Notes: generated from the sequence alone by a model not told the origin. DNA of 64,000 bases from Pseudorhodoferax sp. Leaf267 (GCF_001422405.1 NZ_LMMV01000012.1:288830-352829), one strand, 5' to 3'; positions 1-11,489 are shown, counted from the stretch's first letter. Made by a program: numbers and translations.

Positions 1-18
1 AGCCCGCGTTGGCGGGCT
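1..18 (-). terminator. Perfect hairpin downstream of icd
   Basis: A 7-bp perfect inverted repeat (AGCCCGC / GCGGGCT) with a 4-nt loop lies about 65 nt past the icd stop codon. No T-run is visible on the plus side and the minus-side continuation is outside the window. It could terminate icd or a gene converging from the left. Confidence 0.4.
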
Positions 19-83
19 GATCGTTCGCAGGTACAGGCTGCGCGCCGCGCTGCACCAGCAGGCGGCGCGGCACTCGCTCAGGC

Positions 84-2321
<2,238 letters not shown>

Positions 2322-2362
2322 GTTGACCTCTCTTGGATGAAAAACTCGTGTGAAGCGCAGGG

Positions 2363-2378
2363 GCGGTTGGGCAACCGC
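2363..2378. promoter_or_regulatory. Palindrome between icd and the EamA transporter
   Basis: A perfect 7-bp inverted repeat (GCGGTTG, 2-nt centre, CAACCGC) lies in the 102-bp divergent gap. It sits 42 nt upstream of icd and 46 nt upstream of the transporter, a plausible operator position for either gene. There is no T-run and no recognised regulator family match. Confidence 0.3.
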
Positions 2379-2423
2379 GCAGCCCGCAACTTTAGCAAGT
2401 CCGAGGCCAGATAAGCTCGCCAG

Positions 2424-3392
2424 ATGCAATCGATCTCCACAACAGAGCCGGGCGATACCGGCCGCGGCGTCTTTTTCGGCATTGCCGCCGGTGCGGCCTG
2501 GGGCCTGGTCTTCCTGGCGCCCGAGCTGGTGCCCATGTTCAGCCCGCTGCAGCTGTCGGCCGGGCGCTACCTGGCCTACGGGTTGATCGCCGCCGTGCTG
2601 GTGCTGCCGCGCTGGCGGCAACTGGCGGCGCAGATGGGGCGCGCCGAATGGAAGGCGTTGTTCTGGCTCAGCATCCTCGGAAACATCCTGTATTACGTGC
2701 TGCTGGCCACGGCCGTGCAACAGGGCGGCATGGCCATGACCTCGCTGGTGATCGGCTTCCTGCCCGTGGCCGTGACCGTGATCGGCAGCCGCGGCGACGG
2801 CGCCGTGCCGCTGCGCCGGCTGGGCTGGTCGCTGGTGCTGGGCATGGCCGGGATCGGCTGCATCGCCTGGCAGTCGCTGGCCACGGCGTCCGCTGCGCCG
2901 CTGGCCACGCGCGTGCTCGGCTTCGTCTGCGCCCTCGGTGCGCTGGCCTCGTGGACGGGCTACGCGGTCGCCAACAGCCGCTGGCTGGGTCGGCTGTCGC
3001 AGGTGTCGGCGCATGACTGGAGCCTGCTGACCGGCGTGGTCACGGGCGCGCAGGCGCTGGTGCTGGCGATTCCCGCGTTCTGGTTCACGGCCTCGGCGCC
3101 GCATGCCTCGGCCGAGTGGCTGCGCTTCATCGGCGTGTCGGCCGGCGTGGCGCTGCTGTGCTCGGTGATGGGCAACGCGTTCTGGAACCAGGCCAGCCGT
3201 CTGCTGCCGCTGACGCTGATCGGCCAGATGATCGTGTTCGAGACCTTGTTCGCGCTGCTCTACGGCTTTCTGTGGGAGGCGCGCTGGCCGACCCTGCTGG
3301 AGACCGCCGCCATGGTGCTGATCACCAGCGCCGTGCTGTCGTGCATCTCGGCGCACAAGCCCGGCGCCGCCGTGGACGAGGCCCATCCCTGA
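2424..3392 (+). CDS. EamA (DMT superfamily) inner-membrane transporter
   Basis: A 322-residue, highly hydrophobic protein with about ten predicted membrane segments arranged as two EamA repeats (roughly residues 12-140 and 160-305), the drug/metabolite transporter fold. Members typically export amino acids or small metabolites, and the substrate cannot be told here. The N-terminus [20 protein letters not shown] runs directly into the first helix. No strong ribosome site is visible. The stop codon overlaps the next start in a TGATG arrangement, so the two genes are probably translationally coupled. Confidence 0.85.
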   Translation: MQSISTTEPGDTGRGVFFGIAAGAAWGLVFLAPELVPMFSPLQLSAGRYLAYGLIAAVLVLPRWRQLAAQMGRAEWKALFWLSILGNILYYVLLATAVQQGGMAMTSLVIGFLPVAVTVIGSRGDGAVPLRRLGWSLVLGMAGIGCIAWQSLATASAAPLATRVLGFVCALGALASWTGYAVANSRWLGRLSQVSAHDWSLLTGVVTGAQALVLAIPAFWFTASAPHASAEWLRFIGVSAGVALLCSVMGNAFWNQASRLLPLTLIGQMIVFETLFALLYGFLWEARWPTLLETAAMVLITSAVLSCISAHKPGAAVDEAHP

Positions 3393-3778
3393 TGCTCTCG
3401 CTGCTGGCCGATGCGGTGCTGGCGCTGCACGTGGCCGTCGTGCTGTTCGTGGTCGGCGGCCTGGTGCTGGTCGTTGGCGGCAACCGGGCCGGTTGGCGCT
3501 GGGTCAACCGCTGGTGGCTGCGACTGGCCCACCTGGGCGCCATCGCCTACGTGGCCGCGCAGGCCTGGTGGGGCATGGTGTGCCCGCTCACCACGCTGGA
3601 GATGTGGCTGCGCCGACAGGCTGGCGAACCAGCCTATGGCGGCAGTTTCGTCGCGCACTGGCTGCAGCGCCTGCTGTACTGGGACGCGCCGCAGTGGGTG
3701 TTCACGCTGGCCTACACGCTATTCGCACTGGCCGTGGCCTGGGCGTGGTGGCGCTATCCGCCGCGGCGTGCGGGCTGA
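3392..3778 (+). CDS. DUF2784 family small membrane protein
   Basis: A 128-residue protein with about four membrane segments, starting [20 protein letters not shown] and containing the conserved [16 protein letters not shown] stretch and [13 protein letters not shown]. These are the recurrent features of DUF2784, whose function is unknown. The start is the ATG that overlaps the upstream stop (TGATG), so it sits in a two-gene unit with the EamA transporter. Length agrees with the family (about 120-130 residues). Confidence 0.8.
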   Translation: MLSLLADAVLALHVAVVLFVVGGLVLVVGGNRAGWRWVNRWWLRLAHLGAIAYVAAQAWWGMVCPLTTLEMWLRRQAGEPAYGGSFVAHWLQRLLYWDAPQWVFTLAYTLFALAVAWAWWRYPPRRAG

Positions 3779-3952
3779 ACGACACGGGCGCGCCGCCCGC
3801 CAGTGAGGCCCGGGCGCGCGCCGCGGCGCGCCTTGTGGTGGGGATGCGGCATTCGCTGTCAGACGCCGCCGCGAGGCGCGTGCCGCAGCCCAAGCGGCCC
3901 GCTGGCGCGCCCACAATGTGCCCGACTCCTTGAGCCTCGACGGATACGCGAC

Positions 3953-6583
3953 ATGCCGACCCCAGACCCCCACGCTTGGCCGTTCCTGCAAGGCGGCGGT
4001 GCCATGGCCGCGCTGATGGCGGCGTTCGAATGGGAGAGCACCGCGCTCGGGCCGATGGCGCAGTGGCCAGCGCATGTGTGCACGGCCACGGCGCTGATGC
4101 TGCGCAGCCAGGTACCCATCGTGATGCTGTGGGGCCCGCCCGGCGTGATGGTCTACAACGACGCCTATGCCGTGTTCGCCGGCCAGCGCCACCCCCGGCT
4201 GCTGGGCTCCAACGTGCGCGAGGGCTGGGCCGAGGTCGCGGATTTCAACGACAACGTCATGCGCACCTGCCTGGCCGGCGGTACGCTGCACTACCGGGAC
4301 CAGGAGCTGACCCTGGTGCGCCATGGCCGCGCCGAGCAGGTCTGGATGGACCTGGACTACTCGCCGATGCTGGACGACGCGGGCATGCCGGCCGGCGTCA
4401 TGGCCGTGGTGCTGGAGACCACGGCCAAGGTGCACGCCGAACGCGCGCTGGTGCAGGAGCGCGAAAGCCTGCGCCGGCTGTTCCAGCAGGCGCCCAGTTT
4501 CATGGCCATGCTGGAAGGGCCGGAACACCGCATCGTGATGGCCAACCCCAACTACCTGCGCCTGGTCGACCACCGGCCGGTGCTGGGCCGCACCGTGGCC
4601 GAGGCCCTGCCTGACGCCGTGGCCCAGGGCTACCTGGCGCTGCTGGACCAGGTCATGCGCAGCGGCGAGCCTTACCACGCCAGGGGTTCGCGCTACGCCG
4701 TGCAGGCCACGCCCGGCGGGCCGGTGCACGACCGCTACGTGGACTTCGTATTCCAGCCGATCCGTGACGGCAGCGACGCCGTCAGCGGCGTCTTCGTGGA
4801 AGGCGTGGACGTGACCGACCGCATGCTGAGCGTGCAGCGCAGCGAGGCCCTGATCGCGCTGACCGACGCGCTGCGCCCGCTGGACGACAGCGTGGACATC
4901 GGCTACATCGCCGCGCGCATCGTGGGCGAGACGCTGGGCGTGAGCCGGGTCGGCTACGGCGGCATCGTGCCCGAGGCCGACACCTTGCACGTGGTGCGCG
5001 ACTGGGTGGCGCCCGGGGTGCAGACGCTGGCCGGCGTGCTGCAGCTGCGCGAGTTCGGCTCCTTCATCGACAGCCTGAAGGACGACCGCACCATCCGCAT
5101 CGCCGACGTGCGCGAGGACGCGCGCACGGCCCCGGCCGCGGCGGCGCTGGAGCAGCGGCACGCGCGCTCTTTCGTGAACGTGCCCGTGCTCGAGCAAGGC
5201 CGGCTGGTCGCCCTGTTCTATGTGAACCATGCCGACGTGCGCGACTGGTCGCCCGAGGAGGTGGCCTTCATCCGCGAGGTGGCCGACCGCACGCGCACGG
5301 CCACCGAGCGCGTGCGCGCCGAGGCCGCCGTGCGCGAGAGCGAGGCACGGCTGCGCGAGGCCAACGAGTCGCTGGAGGCCAAGGTCCAGGCGCGCACGCG
5401 CGAGCTCATGGACCTGGAGGCCACGCTGCGCCAGTCGCAAAAGACCGAGGCCATCGGCCAGCTGACCGGCGGCATCGCGCACGACTTCAACAACCTGCTG
5501 GGCAGCATGGGTTCCAGCCTGCAGATCCTCGAACGCCGGCTGCTGATCGGCAAGACCGAGAACGCCGCGCGCTACATCGGCATGGCGCAGGACGCCGTGC
5601 GACGCGCCGCCTCGCTCACGCAGCGGCTGCTGGCGTTCTCGCGGCGCCAGACGCTGGACCCCAAGCCGATGAACGTGAACCGGCTCGTGGCCGGCATGGA
5701 GGAGATGGTGCGCCGCTCCATGGGTCCGGCGGTGCAGGTCGAGGTAGTCGGCGCGGGCGGGCTGTGGCCCACGCTGGTGGACGGCCCGCAGCTGGAGAAC
5801 GCCGTGCTCAACCTGTGCATCAACGCGCGCGACGCGATGGCGCCCGACGGCGGCAGGCTCACCATCGAGACCGCCAACAAGTGGCTGGACGAGCGCGCCG
5901 CCATGGAGCGCGACCTGCCGCCGGGCCAGTACATCTCGGTCTGCGTGACCGACACCGGCTGCGGCATGGCACCCGAGATCGTGGCGCGCATCTTCGACCC
6001 GTTCTTCACGACCAAGCCGATGGGGCAGGGGACAGGGCTGGGCCTGTCCATGGTCTATGGCTTCGTGCGCCAGTCCGGCGGGCAGGTGCGTGCGTATTCC
6101 GAGGTCGGGCGCGGCACCACCATGTGCCTGTACCTGCCGCGCTACATGGGCGAGATGGGTGAGGACGAGGCGCCTGGCGCCGTGGCGGCCGGCGCCGTCG
6201 AGCCCGAGCGCTCCGACGGCGAGGTGGTGCTGGTGGTGGAGGACGAGGCGATCATCCGCATGCTGATCGCCGAGATGCTGGAGGAGTCGGGCTACCGCGT
6301 GCTGACCGCGGCCGACGGCCCGGCGGCGCTGCAGGTGCTGCTGTCGGACGCGCGCATCGATCTGCTGCTCAGCGACGTGGGCCTGCCCGGCGGGCTCAAT
6401 GGCCGGCAGGTGGCCGACGCCGCGCGCGTGCAGCGGCCCGCGTTGAAGGTGCTGTTCATCACCGGCTACGCCGAGAACGCCGCGATCGGCAACGGCCTGC
6501 TGGCGCCCGGCATGCAGGTCATCACCAAGCCCTTCGACATCGCGGCCCTGGCAGCCAAGGTGCGCGACATGGTGGAGCAGTGA
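3953..6583 (+). CDS. Hybrid sensor histidine kinase with PAS, GAF and receiver domains
   Basis: An 876-residue soluble hybrid kinase. Order read from the sequence: PAS-like region about 55-155, second PAS about 175-290, GAF about 315-450, short coiled coil, HisKA with phosphoacceptor His510 in GGIAHDFNNLL, HATPase_c with the N box NLCINARDAM and G boxes DTGCGM and GTGLGLS, then a receiver at about 760-876 with phosphoacceptor Asp808 in LLLSDVGLPGG. No transmembrane helix is seen, so it senses a cytoplasmic or diffusible cue. The fused receiver makes phosphate either recycle internally or go to an unlinked phosphotransfer partner; no partner gene is adjacent. An in-frame upstream extension of 50 codons exists but has non-protein-like composition. 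Confidence 0.92.
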   Translation: MPTPDPHAWPFLQGGGAMAALMAAFEWESTALGPMAQWPAHVCTATALMLRSQVPIVMLWGPPGVMVYNDAYAVFAGQRHPRLLGSNVREGWAEVADFNDNVMRTCLAGGTLHYRDQELTLVRHGRAEQVWMDLDYSPMLDDAGMPAGVMAVVLETTAKVHAERALVQERESLRRLFQQAPSFMAMLEGPEHRIVMANPNYLRLVDHRPVLGRTVAEALPDAVAQGYLALLDQVMRSGEPYHARGSRYAVQATPGGPVHDRYVDFVFQPIRDGSDAVSGVFVEGVDVTDRMLSVQRSEALIALTDALRPLDDSVDIGYIAARIVGETLGVSRVGYGGIVPEADTLHVVRDWVAPGVQTLAGVLQLREFGSFIDSLKDDRTIRIADVREDARTAPAAAALEQRHARSFVNVPVLEQGRLVALFYVNHADVRDWSPEEVAFIREVADRTRTATERVRAEAAVRESEARLREANESLEAKVQARTRELMDLEATLRQSQKTEAIGQLTGGIAHDFNNLLGSMGSSLQILERRLLIGKTENAARYIGMAQDAVRRAASLTQRLLAFSRRQTLDPKPMNVNRLVAGMEEMVRRSMGPAVQVEVVGAGGLWPTLVDGPQLENAVLNLCINARDAMAPDGGRLTIETANKWLDERAAMERDLPPGQYISVCVTDTGCGMAPEIVARIFDPFFTTKPMGQGTGLGLSMVYGFVRQSGGQVRAYSEVGRGTTMCLYLPRYMGEMGEDEAPGAVAAGAVEPERSDGEVVLVVEDEAIIRMLIAEMLEESGYRVLTAADGPAALQVLLSDARIDLLLSDVGLPGGLNGRQVADAARVQRPALKVLFITGYAENAAIGNGLLAPGMQVITKPFDIAALAAKVRDMVEQ

Positions 6584-6692
6584 TCGGGCGCGGCCGCGTC
6601 GTCGCGCCGCACCACAGCAGGATGCGCCGCCGGCCTACCCGCGAGCTGCGCCGGCCTGGCTAGGCTGCGGCAGCACACCGCCCGGAGACCGC

Positions 6693-9098
6693 ATGCCGCC
6701 CAACGACCGACCCCGCTTCATCGTCTGCATGGCGGCACTGCTGTGCCTGTGCGGTGCCTTCCTGGCAGGCGGTGGCGCCTGGTTGCTGGCCCTGGGGGGC
6801 AGCCCGTACTACCTGGCAGCCGGTGGCGCGCTGCTGCTGGCAGGCGTGCTGCTGTGGCGCCGCTCGGGCACAGCGCTGACCGTGTTCGCCGCCCTCTTTG
6901 CTCTGAGCCTGGTCTGGTCGCTGTGGGAGGCCGGACTGGACTGGTGGCCGCTGGCGGCGCGCATGGGGGTGCTGTTCATCCTCGGCGTGCTGCTGCGCAC
7001 GCGCTGGATCACACGCGCGCTGCGGCCCGAGCCCGACAACCGGTGGGCGCGGCGGCCGGTGGGCGGCCTGCTGCTGAGCCTGGGCCTCACGGCCTTCGTC
7101 GCCGTGGCCATCGCCTCCTGGGCGCAAGACCCGCACCAGCGGCAGGGCGATCTGCCCGGCGCGCGTGGCGCGGTGGCGGCCGATGCGGCCGGGCTGCGTG
7201 GCATGCCGGCCGGGGAGTGGCATGCCTACGGCCGCACGGGCGACGGCCAGCGCTATTCGCCGCTGGACCAGATCACGCCTGCCAACGTGGCCGACCTGCA
7301 GCTGGCCTGGCAGTTCCGCACCGGCGACCTGCGCGGCCAGCCCGGTGACCCGGAGGAGACGACCTACGAGGTCACGCCGCTCAAGATCGGCAAAAACCTG
7401 TACATGTGCAACCCGCACCAGACCGTGATGGCGCTGGACGCGACCACGGGCGCCGAGGTCTGGCGCCATGACCCCAAGGTGCAGGGCAGCCTGGCCTTGC
7501 AGCACCTCACCTGCCGCGGCCTGTCCTACCAGCCGCCCGACCCTGCGGCGCCCGTGGCCGCCGGGCCGGGCGCGTGCCCGGCCGGCAAGCTGTTCATGCC
7601 CACGGCCGACGGCCGGCTGCTCGCGCTGAACCCGGTCGACGGCCGACCCTGCACGGCCTTCGGCGCGGCGCGCGGCCACATCGACCTGTGGGCCAACATG
7701 CCCAACCATCGGCCCGGCGCCTACTACTCCACCTCGCCCGTCGTCGTCACGCACAAGCTCGTGATCGTGGGCGGCACGGTGCTGGACAACGCTTCGGTGC
7801 GCGAACAGTCCGGCGTGATCCGCGCCTTCGACATCGAGACCGGCGCGCTGGTCTGGAACTGGGACTCGGGCAACCCCGACAGCACGGCCCCGATCGCGCG
7901 CGGCCAGCGCTACACGCCGAACTCGCCCAACAGCTGGTCGATCTCCAGCGTGGACGAAACCCTGGGCATGGTCTACGTGCCCATGGGCAACCAGCCACCG
8001 GACCAATGGGGCGGCAACCGCAGCCCGGCGGTCGAGAAGTACTCGTCCTCGGTGGTGGCGCTGGACCTGGCGAGCGGGCAGGTGCGCTGGGTGTTCCAGA
8101 CCGTGCACCACGACCTGTGGGACTACGACGTGCCCTCCCAACCCAGCCTGATCGACCTGACCATCGACGGCGCGACCGTGCCGGCGCTGGTGCAGCCGAC
8201 CAAGCAGGGCGAGCTGTTCGTGCTGGACCGGCGCACCGGCACGCCCATTCACCCGGTCACCGAGGTGCCGGCGCCCCAGGGCGCGGCCGCAGGCGACCGC
8301 ACGGCGCCCACGCAACCGAAGACGGCCCTGTCGTTCGAGCCTGCGCGGCTGACCGGCCGCAGCATGTGGGGCGCGACCCTGTTCGACCAGATGGCCTGCC
8401 GCATCGCCTTCCACCGGCTGCGCTACGAGGGCCGCTTCACGCCGCCCAGCGTGCAGGGCTCGCTGATCCACCCGGGCAACTTCGGCGTCTTCAACTGGGG
8501 CAGCGTCGCCGTGGACCCGGTGCGCCAGATCGCGTTCACGACGCCGACCTATCTGGCGTTCGTCTCCACGCTGGTGCCCCGCCCCGACGACCGGACGCTC
8601 ATGGTGCAGGACGGCGGGCCGCCCGAGGGCGCACTGCCGGCGCTGAACGAGAACTTCGGCGCGCCCTACGCCGCGCGCATGGGTCCGTTCCTTTCGCCTG
8701 TCGGGCTGCCATGCACCGCGCCGCCCTGGGGCTATGTCGCCGGGGCCGACCTGCAGCGCGGCACCGTCGCGTGGCAACACCGCAACGGCACGGTGCGCGA
8801 CCTGGCGCCCGTGCCGCTGCCGTTCCGCATGGGCGTGCCCACGCTGGGCGGGCCGATGCTGACCGCCGGAGGCGTGGCCTTCCTGTCCGGCACGCTGGAC
8901 AACTACGTGCGCGGCTACGACGTGACGAGCGGCCGCGAGCTGTGGCGCGAGCGCCTGCCGGCCGGCGGCCAGGCGACGCCCATGACCTACCTGGGCGAGG
9001 ACGGGCGGCAGTACCTGCTGGTGGTGGCGGGCGGCCATGGGTCCACCGGCACCAAGGCCGGCGACTCGGTGATCGCTTACGCGTTGCCTCGGCGCTGA
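6693..9098 (+). CDS. gcd: Membrane-bound PQQ-dependent glucose dehydrogenase family
   Basis: An 801-residue quinoprotein. Residues 1-145 hold about five membrane helices and residues about 165-800 form the periplasmic eight-bladed PQQ propeller. Family signatures are visible: MPAGEWHAYGRTGDGQRYSP at the domain start, NPHQT around His242, the VHHDLWDYDVPSQPSL motif at 471-485, and PTKQGELFVLDR with Lys504, corresponding to PQQ-binding and catalytic segments of E. coli Gcd. The enzyme oxidises glucose, or in close relatives quinate/shikimate or other sugars, and passes electrons to ubiquinone. A CGGAGA ribosome site precedes the start. No pqq biosynthesis genes are in this window, so PQQ would come from elsewhere in the genome or the medium. 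Its last 22 bases overlap the convergent MocR gene. Confidence 0.92.
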   Translation: MPPNDRPRFIVCMAALLCLCGAFLAGGGAWLLALGGSPYYLAAGGALLLAGVLLWRRSGTALTVFAALFALSLVWSLWEAGLDWWPLAARMGVLFILGVLLRTRWITRALRPEPDNRWARRPVGGLLLSLGLTAFVAVAIASWAQDPHQRQGDLPGARGAVAADAAGLRGMPAGEWHAYGRTGDGQRYSPLDQITPANVADLQLAWQFRTGDLRGQPGDPEETTYEVTPLKIGKNLYMCNPHQTVMALDATTGAEVWRHDPKVQGSLALQHLTCRGLSYQPPDPAAPVAAGPGACPAGKLFMPTADGRLLALNPVDGRPCTAFGAARGHIDLWANMPNHRPGAYYSTSPVVVTHKLVIVGGTVLDNASVREQSGVIRAFDIETGALVWNWDSGNPDSTAPIARGQRYTPNSPNSWSISSVDETLGMVYVPMGNQPPDQWGGNRSPAVEKYSSSVVALDLASGQVRWVFQTVHHDLWDYDVPSQPSLIDLTIDGATVPALVQPTKQGELFVLDRRTGTPIHPVTEVPAPQGAAAGDRTAPTQPKTALSFEPARLTGRSMWGATLFDQMACRIAFHRLRYEGRFTPPSVQGSLIHPGNFGVFNWGSVAVDPVRQIAFTTPTYLAFVSTLVPRPDDRTLMVQDGGPPEGALPALNENFGAPYAARMGPFLSPVGLPCTAPPWGYVAGADLQRGTVAWQHRNGTVRDLAPVPLPFRMGVPTLGGPMLTAGGVAFLSGTLDNYVRGYDVTSGRELWRERLPAGGQATPMTYLGEDGRQYLLVVAGGHGSTGTKAGDSVIAYALPRR

Positions 9099-10393
9099 GC
9101 CTCCAGGCAGGCGCCCAGGTCCGCCGCCAGGCGCGCCGCCTGCCCATCTTCCAGCGTCGCCACCGTGATGCGCATTGCCTGCGTGCGGGCCTGCACGTCG
9201 AACGCATCGCCCGAGCGCAACAGCCAGCCGCGCCGGGCCATGGCGTGCACGACCTCTCGCGCGTCGATGGGCAGTGGCACCCAGACGTTGAAGCCGTCCG
9301 GCGGCAGCGGCGCCGCGATGCCGTGCGCCCGCAGAGCCTGCACCAGCTGGGCACGCTGCGCCGCATAAGCCGTGCGCGTACGCAGCGTCTGCGCGGCCAC
9401 GTCGGGCGAGCGCAGGCAGGCCTCGACCAGGTCCTGCAGCAGGTGGCTGACCCAGCCCATGCCCGGCGCCAGCCGCAGCCGCAGCTTGCGCGCCGTGTCT
9501 TCGTCGCTGGCGAGGAAGGCCAGGCGCAGGTCCGGCCCGAGCGCCTTGGAGACCGAGCGCACCAGCGCCCAGCGCCCGGCGTTGGCCGGCAGGATGGATT
9601 GGTAGGCCGACTCGGCCAGCAGCGCGAAATGGTCGTCGACGATGACCAGCACGTGCGCGAAGCGCGCCAGCACCGCGCGCAGTGCAGCGGCCCGCCCGGG
9701 CGTGAGGCTGCAGCCGGTGGGGTTGTGAGCGCGCGGTGTCACGAGCACGGCCTGCGCGCCGGCTGCCAGCACCGCCTCCAACGCATCGGGCCGCATGCCC
9801 TGCGCGTCGATGGCGACGCCTGCGGCCTGCATGCCGGCGATGCGCAGCGCGTTGATGGTGCCGAGGAAGCAGGGATCCTCCACGGCCACGCGGTCGCCCG
9901 GCACCAGGTGGGCGACGGCCAGGCGCTCCATGGCGTCGACGGCGCCATGCGTGAGGTTCAGCGCGTAGCCGGCCGGGCAGTCGGGGTCGAACCAGGGCCG
10001 GGCCAGCGCCAGCAAGCCGGTGTTGACCGTGGCGTCGCCATACAGGCGTGGCGATGGAGCGAGCCTGGGAAACAATGACGCGACAGCCGGCAGCCAGGCC
10101 GGGTTCGGGTTGCCGCTGGCCATGTCCACGAGCGGCGAGCCTGTGTGCCGGCCCTCCTGTTCACCCGCTGCCACCGGTGCGCTGATGGTGGTGCCGAGCC
10201 GGCCCTGGGCCAACGCGATGCCGGCCGCGGTGAGCCGCTTGTAGGCCGAGGCCACGGTGTTGCGGTTCACGCCGAGCTGCAGTGCCAGGTCACGCACGGG
10301 CGGTAGCGCAGCGCCGGGCTGCAAGGCGCCGGATTGCACTTGCAGGCGGACGCTTTCGAAGATCTCCAGCACGGTGGAACCGGTCAGGTGCAT
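9077..10393 (-). CDS. MocR/PdxR-type regulator (GntR wHTH plus aminotransferase fold)
   Basis: A 438-residue fusion. A GntR-family winged helix spans about residues 1-75 (ESVRLQVQSGALQPGAALPP, RDLALQLGVNRNTVASAYKRL), and a fold-type I aminotransferase domain with PLP lysine in SVSKALGPDLR spans about 95-435. Such proteins are PLP-binding transcription regulators, often of vitamin B6 or amino-sugar metabolism, and usually act on the divergent gene. Here that is the PaiB-like gene. An AGGA ribosome site lies just upstream and forms part of an inverted repeat, so autoregulation is plausible. No pdxST or other B6 gene is nearby, so the target is not clear. Confidence 0.9.
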   Translation of the reverse strand: MHLTGSTVLEIFESVRLQVQSGALQPGAALPPVRDLALQLGVNRNTVASAYKRLTAAGIALAQGRLGTTISAPVAAGEQEGRHTGSPLVDMASGNPNPAWLPAVASLFPRLAPSPRLYGDATVNTGLLALARPWFDPDCPAGYALNLTHGAVDAMERLAVAHLVPGDRVAVEDPCFLGTINALRIAGMQAAGVAIDAQGMRPDALEAVLAAGAQAVLVTPRAHNPTGCSLTPGRAAALRAVLARFAHVLVIVDDHFALLAESAYQSILPANAGRWALVRSVSKALGPDLRLAFLASDEDTARKLRLRLAPGMGWVSHLLQDLVEACLRSPDVAAQTLRTRTAYAAQRAQLVQALRAHGIAAPLPPDGFNVWVPLPIDAREVVHAMARRGWLLRSGDAFDVQARTQAMRITVATLEDGQAARLAADLGACLEAQRRGNA

Positions 10394-10394
10394 T

Positions 10395-10408
10395 TTGTCC
10401 TATGACAA
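10395..10408. promoter_or_regulatory. Inverted repeat TTGTC-N4-GACAA at the mocR/paiB divergent promoter
   Basis: A perfect 5-bp inverted repeat abuts the mocR start codon and includes its ribosome site on the minus strand. In a 54-bp divergent gap this is a good candidate for a GntR-type half-site pair recognised by the MocR protein. Confidence 0.4.
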
Positions 10409-10415
10409 TGTACAG

Positions 10416-10430
10416 TTGGGCCTAGGCCAA
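10416..10430. promoter_or_regulatory. Second palindrome TTGG-G-CCTAGG-CCAA in the same gap
   Basis: A near-perfect palindrome with one extra G lies 18 bp upstream of the paiB-like start and 8 bp from the first inverted repeat. Two adjacent symmetrical sites are consistent with a two-site arrangement for a dimeric MocR protein. Inference only. Confidence 0.35.
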
Positions 10431-10447
10431 TTCTAGATGCGCCCCAC

Positions 10448-11095
10448 ATGTACATCCCTCGCCATTTCGAAGAATCGCGGCTCGACGAGATCCACCGCAT
10501 CATCGAGACCTATCCGTTCGCTGCCCTGGTCGTGCAGTCGCCCGCGGGGCTCGACGCCACGCACATTCCGTTCGCGTTCGACGCCAGCGCCGGCGCGCAT
10601 GGCGTGCTGCAGGCCCATGTGTCGCGCAACAACGCCCTGTGGCAAGAGTGCAAGGACGGTGCCGACGTGATGGTCATGTTCCAGGGCGGCGACGCGTACG
10701 TATCGCCCAACTGGTATCCGAGCAAGCATGAGCTGCACCGCCAGGTGCCCACCTGGAACTACCAGATCGTGCACGTGCACGGCAAGCTGCGCATCCGTGA
10801 CGACGAACGCTTCGTGCGCGGGGTGGTGGCGCGCCTCACACGCACGCACGAGGCACGGGCCGCCACGCCTAAACCGTGGAAGATGGGAGACTCCGAGCCG
10901 GCCTACATCGACCAGCTGCTCAGGGCGATCGTGGGAATCGAGGTGGAGATCGAGCGCATCGTCGGTGCTTCCAAGCTCAGCCAGAACAAGGAAACACGCG
11001 ACCGTGACGGCGTGGTCTCGGCGCTGCGCGCGCGAGGAAATGCGCAGACGGCAGACGCCATGGTGGCGGCTGCCATCCGCCAGCCAGCGGCCTGA
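10448..11095 (+). CDS. PaiB-family FMN-binding protein
   Basis: A 215-residue protein beginning MYIPRHFEESRLDEIHRIIE with IPFAFD, AHVSRNN and YVSPNWYPSK, the characteristic blocks of the PaiB family (FMN-binding split-barrel; Bacillus PaiB is described as a negative regulator of sporulation and protease genes). The C-terminal EIERIVGASKLSQNKETRDRDGV motif is also typical. In Proteobacteria these genes often lie next to a MocR-type regulator, as here, suggesting a flavin- or PLP-linked enzymatic or protective role rather than DNA binding. The biochemical function remains unsettled. Confidence 0.85.
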   Translation: MYIPRHFEESRLDEIHRIIETYPFAALVVQSPAGLDATHIPFAFDASAGAHGVLQAHVSRNNALWQECKDGADVMVMFQGGDAYVSPNWYPSKHELHRQVPTWNYQIVHVHGKLRIRDDERFVRGVVARLTRTHEARAATPKPWKMGDSEPAYIDQLLRAIVGIEVEIERIVGASKLSQNKETRDRDGVVSALRARGNAQTADAMVAAAIRQPAA

Positions 11096-11110
11096 CAGGC
11101 AGCGGGGCTG

Positions 11111-11130
11111 ACCCGCGTGAGGCGGGCCGT
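11111..11130 (+). terminator. Weak hairpin after the paiB-like gene
   Basis: A short stem CCCGC/GCGGG with a 5-nt loop lies 16 nt past the stop, followed a few bases later by TTTT. It could serve the paiB-like gene and, in the other sense, the convergent small-protein gene. Confidence 0.3.
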
Positions 11131-11135
11131 GCCTT

Positions 11136-11489
11136 TTACTTAGAAGGGGCCGGCTTCACATCGCCGACCAGGCCGCCACGGGGCGCCTTGCCGTCGTGGT
11201 TCGCGGCGGCGGCGTCCTTCTTGACCTCGGCGCGCGACATCGACGACGACGCGCCGGCCGTGGGGGCAGCCTTCACACCGCCGACTTCGCCGCCCTTGGT
11301 CGCCATGCCAGCCTTGTTGGCGGCGGCGGCATCGGCCTTGCGCTCCATGCGCGCTTCGGACTTTTCTTCCTTGGACATGGTGTTGGGCATCGGGGCCTTC
11401 TTCACGCCGCCGACTTCGCCTTGCGCGAATGCGCTGAACGCCAGGGTCTGGGCCAGCACGATGCCGGCGGTCAAGATTGCTTTTTTCAT
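11136..11489 (-). CDS. Small exported protein with repeated GEVGGVK motifs
   Basis: A 117-residue protein. A clear Sec signal peptide (MKKAILTAGIVLAQTLAFSA, cleavage after FAQ) is followed by a low-complexity mature part of about 95 residues rich in Ala, Lys and Gly. The motif GEVGGVKKAP / GEVGGVKAAP / GLVGDVKPAP occurs three times, separated by charged Ala/Lys/Glu helices with a shared DAAAAN motif. An AGGAAG ribosome site supports the start. Similar small Comamonadaceae proteins tend to be labelled TolA-like, but no TolA domain is evident; function unknown, location periplasm. Confidence 0.75.
   Translation of the reverse strand: MKKAILTAGIVLAQTLAFSAFAQGEVGGVKKAPMPNTMSKEEKSEARMERKADAAAANKAGMATKGGEVGGVKAAPTAGASSSMSRAEVKKDAAAANHDGKAPRGGLVGDVKPAPSK

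Noticed and set aside
2322-3386. N-terminal extension of the icd frame (about 350 codons)
   Set aside because: The reading overlaps the EamA gene on the opposite strand and has low-complexity Arg/His/Gln composition typical of antisense GC-rich frames.
6660-9038. Long minus-strand open frame (792 codons) opposite gcd
   Set aside because: Composition is Arg/His/Gln-rich, no family motif, and it mirrors gcd codons; a GC-bias shadow.
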